A stretch of 64,000 nucleotides of DNA, from positions 1 through 64,000 of the forward strand of contig JBMONC010000038.1 in assembly GCA_049324875.1 (NCBI GenBank), written 5' to 3'. How positions within the stretch are numbered: the stretch's first letter is position 1; each line of letters starts with the position of its first letter. Source of the DNA: JAWLHU01 sp049324875 (GTDB taxonomy: Bacteria; Bacillota; Sulfobacillia; Symbiobacteriales; Symbiobacteriaceae). A program made the translations under genes and the position numbers. The notes under the pieces are model-generated. The model saw only the letters and a list, made by a program, of their open reading frames with translations. It was not told the DNA's origin and searched no databases. Positions 33,868 to 40,306 of this stretch are shown in pieces.

Positions 33868-33904
33868 GCATAATTATAACCTCTTGGCGCATAAATATGC
33901 AATA
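33868..33904 (-). promoter_or_regulatory. distal carAB promoter (P1) inside an ARG-type operator
   Basis: Operator halves GCATAATTATAAC (33868-33880) and GCATAAATATGC (33889-33900) contain, on the minus strand, TTGCAT (33902-33897), an 18-bp spacer and TATAAT (33878-33873). ArgR binding would cover the whole promoter. Same design as at argH, argG and argB. Confidence 0.8.
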
Positions 33905-33949
33905 GGGGAGTGTGGGATTTGTGCGGGGAAAGGGTCACGTGATGATTTG

Positions 33950-34156
33950 GCCACGGATTACACGGATTACACGGATAAATGAATGAAATAAATAATAATG
34001 ATGGTTATGCCTTTTCATCCGAGGTGCTGGTGCGAAGCACCGTGTGGTGGGGGGCGGTCTACCCGTCCGGTTGACCTCGTTAACGTCACCGGATTTTAGG
34101 ATGATAATTATAAATTTTATTGTATTATAATCCGAGTAATCCGTGTAATCCGTGGC
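33950..34156. mobile_element. AT-rich inverted-repeat element (MITE-like, TDYTDY type)
   Basis: A 207-bp element bounded by 27-bp terminal inverted repeats, 33950-33976 and 34130-34156, matching at 26 of 27 positions. They are built of CACGGATTA units. The interior is far more AT-rich than the host. Translated on the minus strand the arms give ATDYTDYSDY and IRVIRVIRG, motifs recurring in spurious small proteins of many bacterial genomes, which marks this as a widespread repeat family. No transposase is present. It sits between the carA promoter and argH. Confidence 0.75.
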
Positions 34157-34165
34157 AGAAAATGG

Positions 34166-34196
34166 AGAGCCCGCCCCCTTAGCGAGAGCGGACTCT
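34166..34196 (-). terminator. argH terminator
   Basis: On the minus strand AGAGTCCGC (34196-34188) pairs with GCGGGCTCT (34174-34166) with one G-T pair. CCATTTTCTG follows. It begins a few bases after the argH stop and ends just beside the MITE-like element. Confidence 0.7.
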
Positions 34197-34200
34197 ATCA

Positions 34201-35580
34201 TCATCTCTTTTCCAGGATCGCCGTCGCCATCTGCAGCTGCTTCTCCACCTCGGCCGGGGCGGTGCCGCCCTGGGATGTGCGGAGGTTGACGCAGGTCTCG
34301 GGGGCGATGGCCTGGTAGATGTCCTCGCCGAAGTGGGGCGAGAAGGACTGGAACTCCTCCAGGGAGCAGTCGGCCAGGAACTTCCCCCGCTCGATGCAGT
34401 AGAGCACCGCCTTGCCCACCACCTCGTGGGCCTCCCGGAAGGGCATCCCCTTCTTCACCAGGTAGTCGGCCATGTCGGTGGCGTTGGAGAAGTCTTGCCG
34501 GACCGCCCTCGCCATCCGTTCCCGGTTGAACTTCAGTGTGGAGACCATCCCCGCGGTCACCGTCAGGCAGGCCTTCAGGGTGTCGACGGCGTCGAAGAGC
34601 CGCTCCTTGTCCTCCTGGAGGTCGCTGTGGTAGGTGAGCGGGATCCCCTTGAGCACCGTCAGGAGCGCCATCAGGTTCCCGTAGATCCGGCCGGTCTTGC
34701 CCCGAACGATCTCCGCCACATCGGGGTTCTTCTTCTGCGGCATGATCGAGGAGCCGGTGGCGTAGGCGTCGTCCATCTCCACGAAGCCGAACTCGGTGGA
34801 GGACCAGTTGACCAGCTCCTCGCAGAGCCGGGAGAGGTGCATCTGGCAGATGGAGGCGGCGGCCAGGAACTCCAGGATGAAGTCCCGGTCGCTCACCGCA
34901 TCCATCGAGTTGGGGTAGACCTGGGCGAAGCCCAGCTCCTTCGCCGTGAACTCCCGGTCGATGGGGAAGGTGGTGCCGGCCATCGCCCCGGCGCCCAGCG
35001 GGGAGATGTCGGCCCGCTTCCGCGCATCGGCGAACCGGCCGTAATCCCGCTCCAGCATCCAGAAGTAGGCCATCAGGTGGTGGGAGAGCAGGACCGGCTG
35101 GGCCCGCTGCAGGTGGGTGTAGCCGGGCATGATCACCCCCAGGTGGGCGGTGGCCTGGTCCAGCAGCGCCCCCTGCAGGTCGCTGACCAGCCGCTGGACG
35201 GCGCCGATCTCCTCCTTGACCCAGAGGTGGACATCGGTCACCACCTGATCGTTCCGGCTCCGGGCGGTGTGGAGCCGGCCCCCGGCGGGGCCGATCTTCT
35301 CGATCAGCCGCTTCTCGATGTTCAGGTGGATATCCTCGTACTCCTGGCGGAAGGGGAACTGGCCCGCCTCGATCTCCGCCTGGATCTCGACCAGCCCCTG
35401 CTCGATCTGGGCGGCATCCTCGGCGGGGATGATCCCCTGCTTCGCCAGCATCCGGGCGTGGGCGATGGAGCCCTGGATGTCCTGCCGGTACAGGCGGCGG
35501 TCAAAGGCGAGCGAGGAGGTGAACCCCTCGGCGGTCTTGTCGGCGGACTTGGTGAAACGGCCTCCCCAGAGCTTGGTCAT
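34201..35580 (-). CDS. argH: argininosuccinate lyase ArgH
   Basis: A 459-aa lyase of the fumarase/aspartase superfamily that splits argininosuccinate into arginine and fumarate. Signatures: KLWGGRFTKSADK at the start, TARSRNDQVVTDVHLW, PGYTHLQRAQPVLLSHH, and the flexible loop with the catalytic Ser in GSSIMPQKKNPD. Full length. It is not next to argG as is common elsewhere; the two lie 3.3 kb apart with transporters between them. It has its own ARG-type promoter at 35612-35645. Confidence 0.96.
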   Translation of the reverse strand: MTKLWGGRFTKSADKTAEGFTSSLAFDRRLYRQDIQGSIAHARMLAKQGIIPAEDAAQIEQGLVEIQAEIEAGQFPFRQEYEDIHLNIEKRLIEKIGPAGGRLHTARSRNDQVVTDVHLWVKEEIGAVQRLVSDLQGALLDQATAHLGVIMPGYTHLQRAQPVLLSHHLMAYFWMLERDYGRFADARKRADISPLGAGAMAGTTFPIDREFTAKELGFAQVYPNSMDAVSDRDFILEFLAAASICQMHLSRLCEELVNWSSTEFGFVEMDDAYATGSSIMPQKKNPDVAEIVRGKTGRIYGNLMALLTVLKGIPLTYHSDLQEDKERLFDAVDTLKACLTVTAGMVSTLKFNRERMARAVRQDFSNATDMADYLVKKGMPFREAHEVVGKAVLYCIERGKFLADCSLEEFQSFSPHFGEDIYQAIAPETCVNLRTSQGGTAPAEVEKQLQMATAILEKR

Positions 35581-35611
35581 TCGCTGCCGGCCTCCTCACG
35601 GTGATCACTCC

Positions 35612-35645
35612 GCATGATTATACACGTCGCTGTATATCCATGCAA
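35612..35645 (-). promoter_or_regulatory. argH promoter inside an ARG-type operator
   Basis: Minus strand TTGCAT (35645-35640), 17-bp spacer, TATAAT (35622-35617). The site is an imperfect dyad of GCATGATTATACA (35612-35624) and TGTATATCCATGC (35631-35643), more symmetric than the other three ARG sites. A divergent promoter starts 14 bp beyond it. Confidence 0.78.
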
Positions 35646-35658
35646 GGGGCTGGGACCC

Positions 35659-35687
35659 TTGCCACGGGACATTGCTAGCTGTATAGT
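35659..35687 (+). promoter_or_regulatory. divergent promoter for the 30-aa ORF and MFS gene
   Basis: TTGCCA (35659-35664), 17-bp spacer, TATAGT (35682-35687). It is back to back with the argH promoter-operator, so ArgR bound there could also affect it. Confidence 0.68.
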
Positions 35688-35720
35688 ATCATGAAAGAAG
35701 CTGTCTCGGAGGTGAGTGGC

Positions 35721-35813
35721 ATGCCCCTCTTTCGGCGGTTGGCCCGCTGGATGAGCAAGGCCCGTGGGGAGGGGGAGAGTATGCCCATTTTGCCACCTCC
35801 TCACCGGCGTTAG
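35721..35813 (+). CDS. 30-aa small protein
   Basis: ATG 35721 to TAG 35811 encodes a basic 30-residue peptide (MPLFRRLARWMSKARG at the start, PPPHRR at the end). The support is a near-perfect GGAGGTGA site 6 nt before the ATG and a good promoter 33 bp upstream. The N-terminal half could form an amphipathic helix. It precedes an MFS gene by 94 bp, so it may be a real small protein or a leader peptide for that gene. No homologue is recognised. Confidence 0.5.
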   Translation: MPLFRRLARWMSKARGEGESMPILPPPHRR

Positions 35814-35907
35814 CCCGGTTTCTCCACGGTAAACACCCCCGGCCGTGGCAGAGGTGCACCCTCTGTCATGGCCGGTTTTCATTTTGTCCGAAAGGATGGT
35901 CCTCTGC

Positions 35908-37128
35908 ATGTTCTCTGCAACCAGCGTCCGAAACCTCTGGCTGGTCTCCGTCGCCGATGCGCTCTCCCGCTTCGGGGGGCAGTTCCAGTTCTTTGCGGTG
36001 ATCGCCCTGATCTACACGGTGACCGGCTCCCCCTTGCTCACCGCCCTCCAGATGACCACCGCCAGCCTGCCGGTCATCCTGCTGAGCCGGTGGGCCGGCT
36101 CGGTCGCCGACCGGCATGACCCCCGGCGGGTGATCCTGCTCGCCAACCTGGCCCAGGCCGGCCTGGCCCTCTGCTACCTGCTGGTGGATGATGTCTGGGC
36201 CTACCTGGGGCTCAACCTGCTCCTCCACACCGCCGGCACCTTCGGCAACACCGCCCGCTCTGCCCTGATGCCGCAGCTGGTGGGGCGGGAGCAGATCCTG
36301 AAGGCCAACGCCCGGTTGGCAACCTTCCGGGGCGCCGTCCAGCTGCTGTCACCCGGCCTGGCGGGCACCCTGGTGGTCCTGACCGGGGCGGATCTGGCCT
36401 TCCTCTTTAACGCCGTCAGCTTCCTCTTCCCGGCCCTGGCGATGCTGCTTGTCACCCCGGTGGAGCGGGTGGAGCGGACGGTCGCCACGGCTGAGAGCGG
36501 GTCGGAGAACGTGGCCTGGGCCTTCCTGCGCAGCCGGCCCGACCTGGTGGTGCTCCTCCTCGCCTTCGGCGCCTACGAGATGGGGATGTGGGGGGTGAAC
36601 GCCCTCTTCGTGCCCTACGCCGGCGAGATCCTGAACAGCGGGGTGGACGTGGTGGGCTGGGCCACCTCCCTCTACTTCGGCGCCGGGCTCCTGACCGGTA
36701 TGCTGCTGGAGCGGTACGGCGCCATCGCCCGCAGCCCCCGGCTGCTCTACGCCGCCTACTTCGCCGGAGCGGCGGTCTGGGCCGGCTATGCCCTGACCCG
36801 GTCGGTGCCGGTCGCCCTGGTGCTCAGCGCCTTTGACGGCATCGTCTGGACCTATGCCTGGACCCTCTTCGAGACCCGGATTCAGGAGGAGGCGCCGCCC
36901 GAGGCCCGGGGCCGGGTCTTCGGCCTGGCCCGGGCGGGGGATGAGCTCTGCAGCCTCACCGGGCAGGTGGTGGGGGGCACCGCCGCCACCTTCGGCGGGG
37001 TGCTGGCGGGCATTGGCGGCTTCGCCGGGCTGACCGTGCTGCTGCTGGGGCTGGTGGCGCTGGGGGGGCGTCTCTGGACCCGCCGCCTGAGCGCCTCGCC
37101 GGCTGCGCCGGCCTCCGAACAGGGCTAG
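35908..37128 (+). CDS. MFS transporter
   Basis: A 406-aa major-facilitator protein with about twelve helices, of the MFS_3/enterobactin-exporter-like type: NLWLVSVADALSRFGGQFQFFA at the start, the loop 2-3 motif RWAGSVADRHDPRRVILLANL, and NTARSALMPQLVGREQILKANA after helix 4. ATG 35908 follows AAAGGATGG; in-frame ATGs at 35896 and 35845 are possible. Being divergent from argH, it might export an amino-acid-related compound, but this is only positional inference. Confidence 0.85.
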   Translation: MFSATSVRNLWLVSVADALSRFGGQFQFFAVIALIYTVTGSPLLTALQMTTASLPVILLSRWAGSVADRHDPRRVILLANLAQAGLALCYLLVDDVWAYLGLNLLLHTAGTFGNTARSALMPQLVGREQILKANARLATFRGAVQLLSPGLAGTLVVLTGADLAFLFNAVSFLFPALAMLLVTPVERVERTVATAESGSENVAWAFLRSRPDLVVLLLAFGAYEMGMWGVNALFVPYAGEILNSGVDVVGWATSLYFGAGLLTGMLLERYGAIARSPRLLYAAYFAGAAVWAGYALTRSVPVALVLSAFDGIVWTYAWTLFETRIQEEAPPEARGRVFGLARAGDELCSLTGQVVGGTAATFGGVLAGIGGFAGLTVLLLGLVALGGRLWTRRLSASPAAPASEQG

Positions 37129-37247
37129 GACCGGGCCTGGTGCAGGAACGCAAAGGCACCGGGTGTGCGGACCGCCATGTGGAGGCGGGCCATGCCCTCC
37201 TGGCCCGCATCGCCGGCATGTTAGACTCACCCCAGGCATAGAGAAGT

Positions 37248-37281
37248 ATGCCCCGGCGTAGCCTGCCGGGGCATCTCTCTG
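37248..37281 (+). terminator. terminator after the MFS gene
   Basis: ATGCCCCGGC pairs with GCCGGGGCAT around GTAGCCT, followed by CTCTCTGTG. A weaker GCGGGCCA/TGGCCCGC hairpin lies just upstream at about 37184-37209. Confidence 0.75.
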
Positions 37282-37296
37282 TGTGAGGCCGGGGTG

Positions 37297-37872
37297 ATGG
37301 CGATCCGATTCCCGCACTACCTGCTCGCGGTCGCGGGTGCCGCCTGCGCGGCCCTGAGCCTGGAGCTCTGCTATATCCCTTACGGTCTGATGGATGGGGG
37401 CATGGCAGGGGCCGCCGTCCTGCTGGGTCGGGCGCTCCACCTGCCGCCGGTCTACCTGCTGGTCCCGATGAACGCCGCCTGCCTCATCCCCGGCCTCCGC
37501 CGGCTGGGCAACCCGTTCCTGGCGACGACGGCGACCGGTCTGCTGGTCTACGGCCTGATCCTGCGGCTGGTGGGCCCCCTGCCGCCGCTCCTGCCGGTGC
37601 CGGCCGCGATCCTCCTCGGCGGGGCGGGGGTCGGGCTGGGCATCGGCCTGCTGCTGCGGGCAGGCGGGGCGCTGGACGGCTGCGAGACCCTGGGGCTGGT
37701 GGTCCAACAACGGTTCGGCATCTCGGTGGTCACCGTGCTGGTGGTGGCGAACCTTGCTGTCTTCGGCCTGGCCATCTGGCAGCGCGGCTGGGCGGCGATG
37801 CTGCCCTCCCTGGTGGCCCAGGCGATCGGTCAGGGGGTGATCGCCTTGGTGGTCCGCCGCTCTGCCGGCTGA
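37297..37872 (+). CDS. YitT-family membrane protein, short form
   Basis: A 191-aa membrane protein with five or six helices. It carries features of the YitT/DUF161 family: IPYGLMDGGMAGAAVLLGRALHLPPVYLLVPMNA in the first half and GIGLLLRAGGALDGCETLGLVVQQRFG in the second, corresponding to the internal duplication. It lacks the C-terminal cytoplasmic DUF2179 domain of typical YitT proteins. GTG 37294 or ATG 37297 are both possible starts. Function unknown. Confidence 0.75.
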   Translation: MAIRFPHYLLAVAGAACAALSLELCYIPYGLMDGGMAGAAVLLGRALHLPPVYLLVPMNAACLIPGLRRLGNPFLATTATGLLVYGLILRLVGPLPPLLPVPAAILLGGAGVGLGIGLLLRAGGALDGCETLGLVVQQRFGISVVTVLVVANLAVFGLAIWQRGWAAMLPSLVAQAIGQGVIALVVRRSAG

Positions 37873-37889
37873 GGCGGCCGGGGGCCCGG

Positions 37890-38480
37890 TCAGCGGCGGG
37901 GGCCAGGCCGGCCCGGGGTCACCAGGGGCAGGACCTTGCCGGTCCCCAGCCCGTCCAGCACGAGGAACATCACACCGGTGAAGAGGAAGACCCAGCGGAA
38001 CTGCTTGGGGAGCCCGAACCAGCGGGGGAGCAGGACCAGAACAAGCAGCGGGACCGAGAAGCGGAAGAGCGCCGAGGCGACCGATTCCCAGAGCCGCTTG
38101 CCGGTCTCCCGGTGGATCACCAGGCCGATGACGGGCACCGCCAGGGGCGAGAAGCCACCCAGCAGCCAGATCGGGTCGAAGGTGTCGTTCAGCCGGCCGG
38201 TCTCGATGATCAGCGGGAGGATCTGAAAGAGGGTGACAAAGGAGACGTAGGCCCAGGTGAAGACCCCGGCCCCTGCGCCGATGATCAGCTGCAGACCCGG
38301 GTCAAGCTCCCGCTCCATGGCGATGGCCGCCGTCAGGAGCCCCCAGGCGATGAATGCGGCGGCCAACCCGCCGGCGAAGTAGCCCAGGTAGTACGGATAG
38401 CGGAGGGTGAAGACCGGGGTGATATAGGCGGCCAGGGCGCAGAGGACCGTCAGAAGGAGCCGGTAGTATATCCGGGTCAG
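37890..38480 (-). CDS. hypothetical membrane protein (non-standard start)
   Basis: A membrane protein of about 196 aa with five hydrophobic segments and an intracellular basic C-terminus (PGRPGPRR). I do not recognise the family. The first ATG/GTG/TTG is TTG at 38366. The frame stays open upstream, encodes an extra helix (YYRLLLTVLCALAAYITPVF), and has a strong AGGGGGGG site 6 nt before CTG 38480, which I take as the likely start. If not, the gene runs 37890-38366 (158 aa). It converges on the YitT-like gene with 17 bp between the stops. Confidence 0.6.
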   Translation of the reverse strand: MTRIYYRLLLTVLCALAAYITPVFTLRYPYYLGYFAGGLAAAFIAWGLLTAAIAMERELDPGLQLIIGAGAGVFTWAYVSFVTLFQILPLIIETGRLNDTFDPIWLLGGFSPLAVPVIGLVIHRETGKRLWESVASALFRFSVPLLVLVLLPRWFGLPKQFRWVFLFTGVMFLVLDGLGTGKVLPLVTPGRPGPRR

Positions 38481-38603
38481 GTCACTCCCCCCCTTCCTCC
38501 ACCGATGAGCGGCCCTGTGTGCAGGTCTTGGGCACCCGTGCCAACTTCGCCTCTCACCTTCGTATTCCTCCCCGCCGGGATCGATTCCCGCCTGCCCCCA
38601 GGG

Positions 38604-38631
38604 TTGTCGAACGAATCCGATGGTTCGACAA
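38604..38631 (+). promoter_or_regulatory. inverted repeat TTGTCGAAC/GTTCGACAA
   Basis: Perfect 9-bp arms (38604-38612, 38623-38631) with a 10-bp spacer, about 80 bp before the RNase H-like fragment. The CGAAC/GTTCG halves recall Gram-positive LexA sites, but those have a 4-bp spacer. A target regulator is not identified. Confidence 0.4.
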
Positions 38632-38709
38632 CACCATCCGACATACGAACGGGCGATCGATGTGGTACATTGACATCGAACACCAGTTCAGTAAGGGGTT
38701 GGGTGATCA

Positions 38710-38832
38710 GTGAAGCTGGAGGTCCTCTGTGACGGCGGTTTCAAGAAGGTACATGGCCTGCCCGGTATGGCCACCTACGGCTGGGTGGTCCGGCTGGCTG
38801 GTCGGACCCTGCACCAGGACTCCGGGCCTTCC
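38710..38832 (+). pseudogene. 5' fragment of an RNase H-like gene
   Basis: From GTG 38710 about 41 codons read as the first strands of an RNase H fold: MKLEVLCDGGFKKVHG with the first catalytic Asp in CDGG, then MATYGWVVRLAG. After HQDSG the similarity stops, and the frame runs into the argG terminator and antisense of argG. The Glu, Asp and C-terminal parts are missing. GGGGTTGGGTGA precedes the start. It appears to be a gene cut off by a rearrangement next to argG. Identification rests on a short segment. Confidence 0.45.
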
Positions 38833-38848
38833 TGGAGGGAGCGAAGAA

Positions 38849-38883
38849 GAACCGGGCGGCTGCTCGGTGGCAGCGCCCGGTTC
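38849..38883 (-). terminator. argG terminator
   Basis: On the minus strand GAACCGGGC pairs with GCCCGGTTC across a 17-nt loop, followed by TTCTTCGC. It begins 16 bp after the argG stop. Confidence 0.7.
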
Positions 38884-38899
38884 GGGAGAGTGCAGCAGA

Positions 38900-40129
38900 C
38901 TAGTCGGCCAGAACGCCGGACTTCTCCTTGGCGCTCTTCTGCACCGCGGCGAAGACCTTGGTCGGCAGGCCGAAGATGTCGATGAAGCCCTTGGCGGCCC
39001 CGTGGTCGAACTTGTCCGCCTTGTCGTAGGTGGCGAGGTCGTAGGAGTAGAGGGTGACGGGAGACTTCCGGCCCACGCACTGGGCAGTGCCCTTGAACAG
39101 CTTGATCCGCACCTCGCCGGTCACGGTCTCCTGGGACTTCTTGATGAAGGCGTCCATCGCCTCCTTCAGCGGGTGGAACCAGAGGCCGAAGTAGACCATC
39201 TCCGCGTACTTCTGCTCCATCCCCAGCTTGTAGTGGTGGAGCTCGCGGGGCAGGGTGATCGTCTCCAGCTCCTTGTGGGCCAGGGTGAGCACGTGGGCAG
39301 CGGGCATCTCATAGACCTCGCGGGACTTGATCCCCACCAGCCGGTTCTCCACGTGGTCGATCCGGCCGACGCCGTGGGCCGCCGCGATCTTGTGGACGGT
39401 CTCGATCAGGGTGACCAGGTCCATGGCGACCCCGTTGACGGTGACCGGGACGCCCTGCTCAAAGCCGATCTCCAGGTACTCCGGCTCGTCGGGGGCATCC
39501 TTCGGGTTGACGGTCCACTCGAAGGCCTCCTCGGGCGCCTCGGCCCAGGGGTCCTCCAGCACACCGGCCTCGCAGGAGCGGCCCCAGAGGTTGACGTCGA
39601 GGGAGAAGGGGTTCTCCTTGCCCACCGGCACGGGAATCCCGTGCTTCATGGCGTAGTCGATCTCCTCTTCCCGGCTCCAGGCCCACTCCCGGACGGGGGC
39701 GATCACCTTCAGGTTCGGGTTGAGGGCGGCCACCGAGACCTCGAAGCGGACCTGATCGTTGCCCTTGCCCGTGCAGCCGTGGGCGACGAAGTCAGCCCCC
39801 TCCTTCTCGGCCACCTCCACCAGCAGCTTGGAGATCAACGGCCGGGAAAGGGAGGCGGAGAGGTAGTACTTCGACTCGTAGATGGCGTTGGCCTGAAGGG
39901 TCGGGAGGATGAAGTTGTAAGCGAAGTCGGCCTTGGCGTCGTAGATGTAGCTGGCGACAGCGCCGATCTGCAGGGCCTTCTCCTTGATGAAGTTCAGGTC
40001 CTTATCGTTGGCGCCCACGTCGGCGGACATGGCGATCACATCCGCGTCGTAGTGCTCCTTGATCCAATGAATCGCAACCGACGTATCCAGGCCACCCGAA
40101 TAGGCCAGAACGCACTTCTTCTTCGCCAT
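38900..40129 (-). CDS. argG: argininosuccinate synthase ArgG
   Basis: A 409-aa ligase that joins citrulline and aspartate using ATP. It carries the N-type ATP pyrophosphatase loop LAYSGGLDTSV at residues 8-18, HGCTGKGNDQVRFE, APVREWAWSREEEIDYA and GRIDHVENRLVGIKSREVYE. Full length. An AGGAGGCG site precedes the ATG. Single gene with its own ARG-type promoter at 40182-40215 and a terminator at 38849. Confidence 0.96.
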   Translation of the reverse strand: MAKKKCVLAYSGGLDTSVAIHWIKEHYDADVIAMSADVGANDKDLNFIKEKALQIGAVASYIYDAKADFAYNFILPTLQANAIYESKYYLSASLSRPLISKLLVEVAEKEGADFVAHGCTGKGNDQVRFEVSVAALNPNLKVIAPVREWAWSREEEIDYAMKHGIPVPVGKENPFSLDVNLWGRSCEAGVLEDPWAEAPEEAFEWTVNPKDAPDEPEYLEIGFEQGVPVTVNGVAMDLVTLIETVHKIAAAHGVGRIDHVENRLVGIKSREVYEMPAAHVLTLAHKELETITLPRELHHYKLGMEQKYAEMVYFGLWFHPLKEAMDAFIKKSQETVTGEVRIKLFKGTAQCVGRKSPVTLYSYDLATYDKADKFDHGAAKGFIDIFGLPTKVFAAVQKSAKEKSGVLAD

Positions 40130-40181
40130 GGTAACGGCGCCTCCTCACATGGTACGGCCCGGTGCCCCGGGTCATGATCTT

Positions 40182-40215
40182 GCATGATTATAACTCCAGG
40201 TGCATAAGTATGCAA
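40182..40215 (-). promoter_or_regulatory. argG promoter inside an ARG-type operator
   Basis: Minus strand TTGCAT (40215-40210), 17-bp spacer, TATAAT (40192-40187), contained in operator halves GCATGATTATAAC (40182-40194) and GCATAAGTATGC (40202-40213). About 55 bp before the argG ATG. Confidence 0.8.
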
Positions 40216-40306
40216 TACCGTTTCGCGCAGAAAATCGGCCCGGGCCAAAACGGGGCCGGCACATCAAAGGCGAGAGGCCGCATCCGACCTCTCGCCCGAT
40301 CACCCG

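Larger units (their letters stand above)
33746..34200. other. carA-argH intergenic region
   Basis: A 455-bp stretch with no real gene. From the carA side it holds the carA leader with a small CCGGG/CCCGG hairpin, promoter P2, the ARG-type promoter-operator P1, about 45 bp of unremarkable DNA, the MITE-like element 33950-34156 and the argH terminator. The 89-codon minus-strand ORF across the element is a by-product of the repeat. Confidence 0.7.

Noticed and set aside
33935..34204. 89-codon minus-strand ORF with TDYTDY and IRVIRG
   Set aside because: By-product of the inverted-repeat element; no ribosome-binding site.
38604..38631. LexA operator
   Set aside because: CGAAC/GTTCG halves are present but 10 bp apart instead of 4; no SOS gene follows.
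38519..38713. 64-codon plus-strand ORF
   Set aside because: No ribosome-binding site, unusual composition, crosses a perfect inverted repeat; not supported as a gene.
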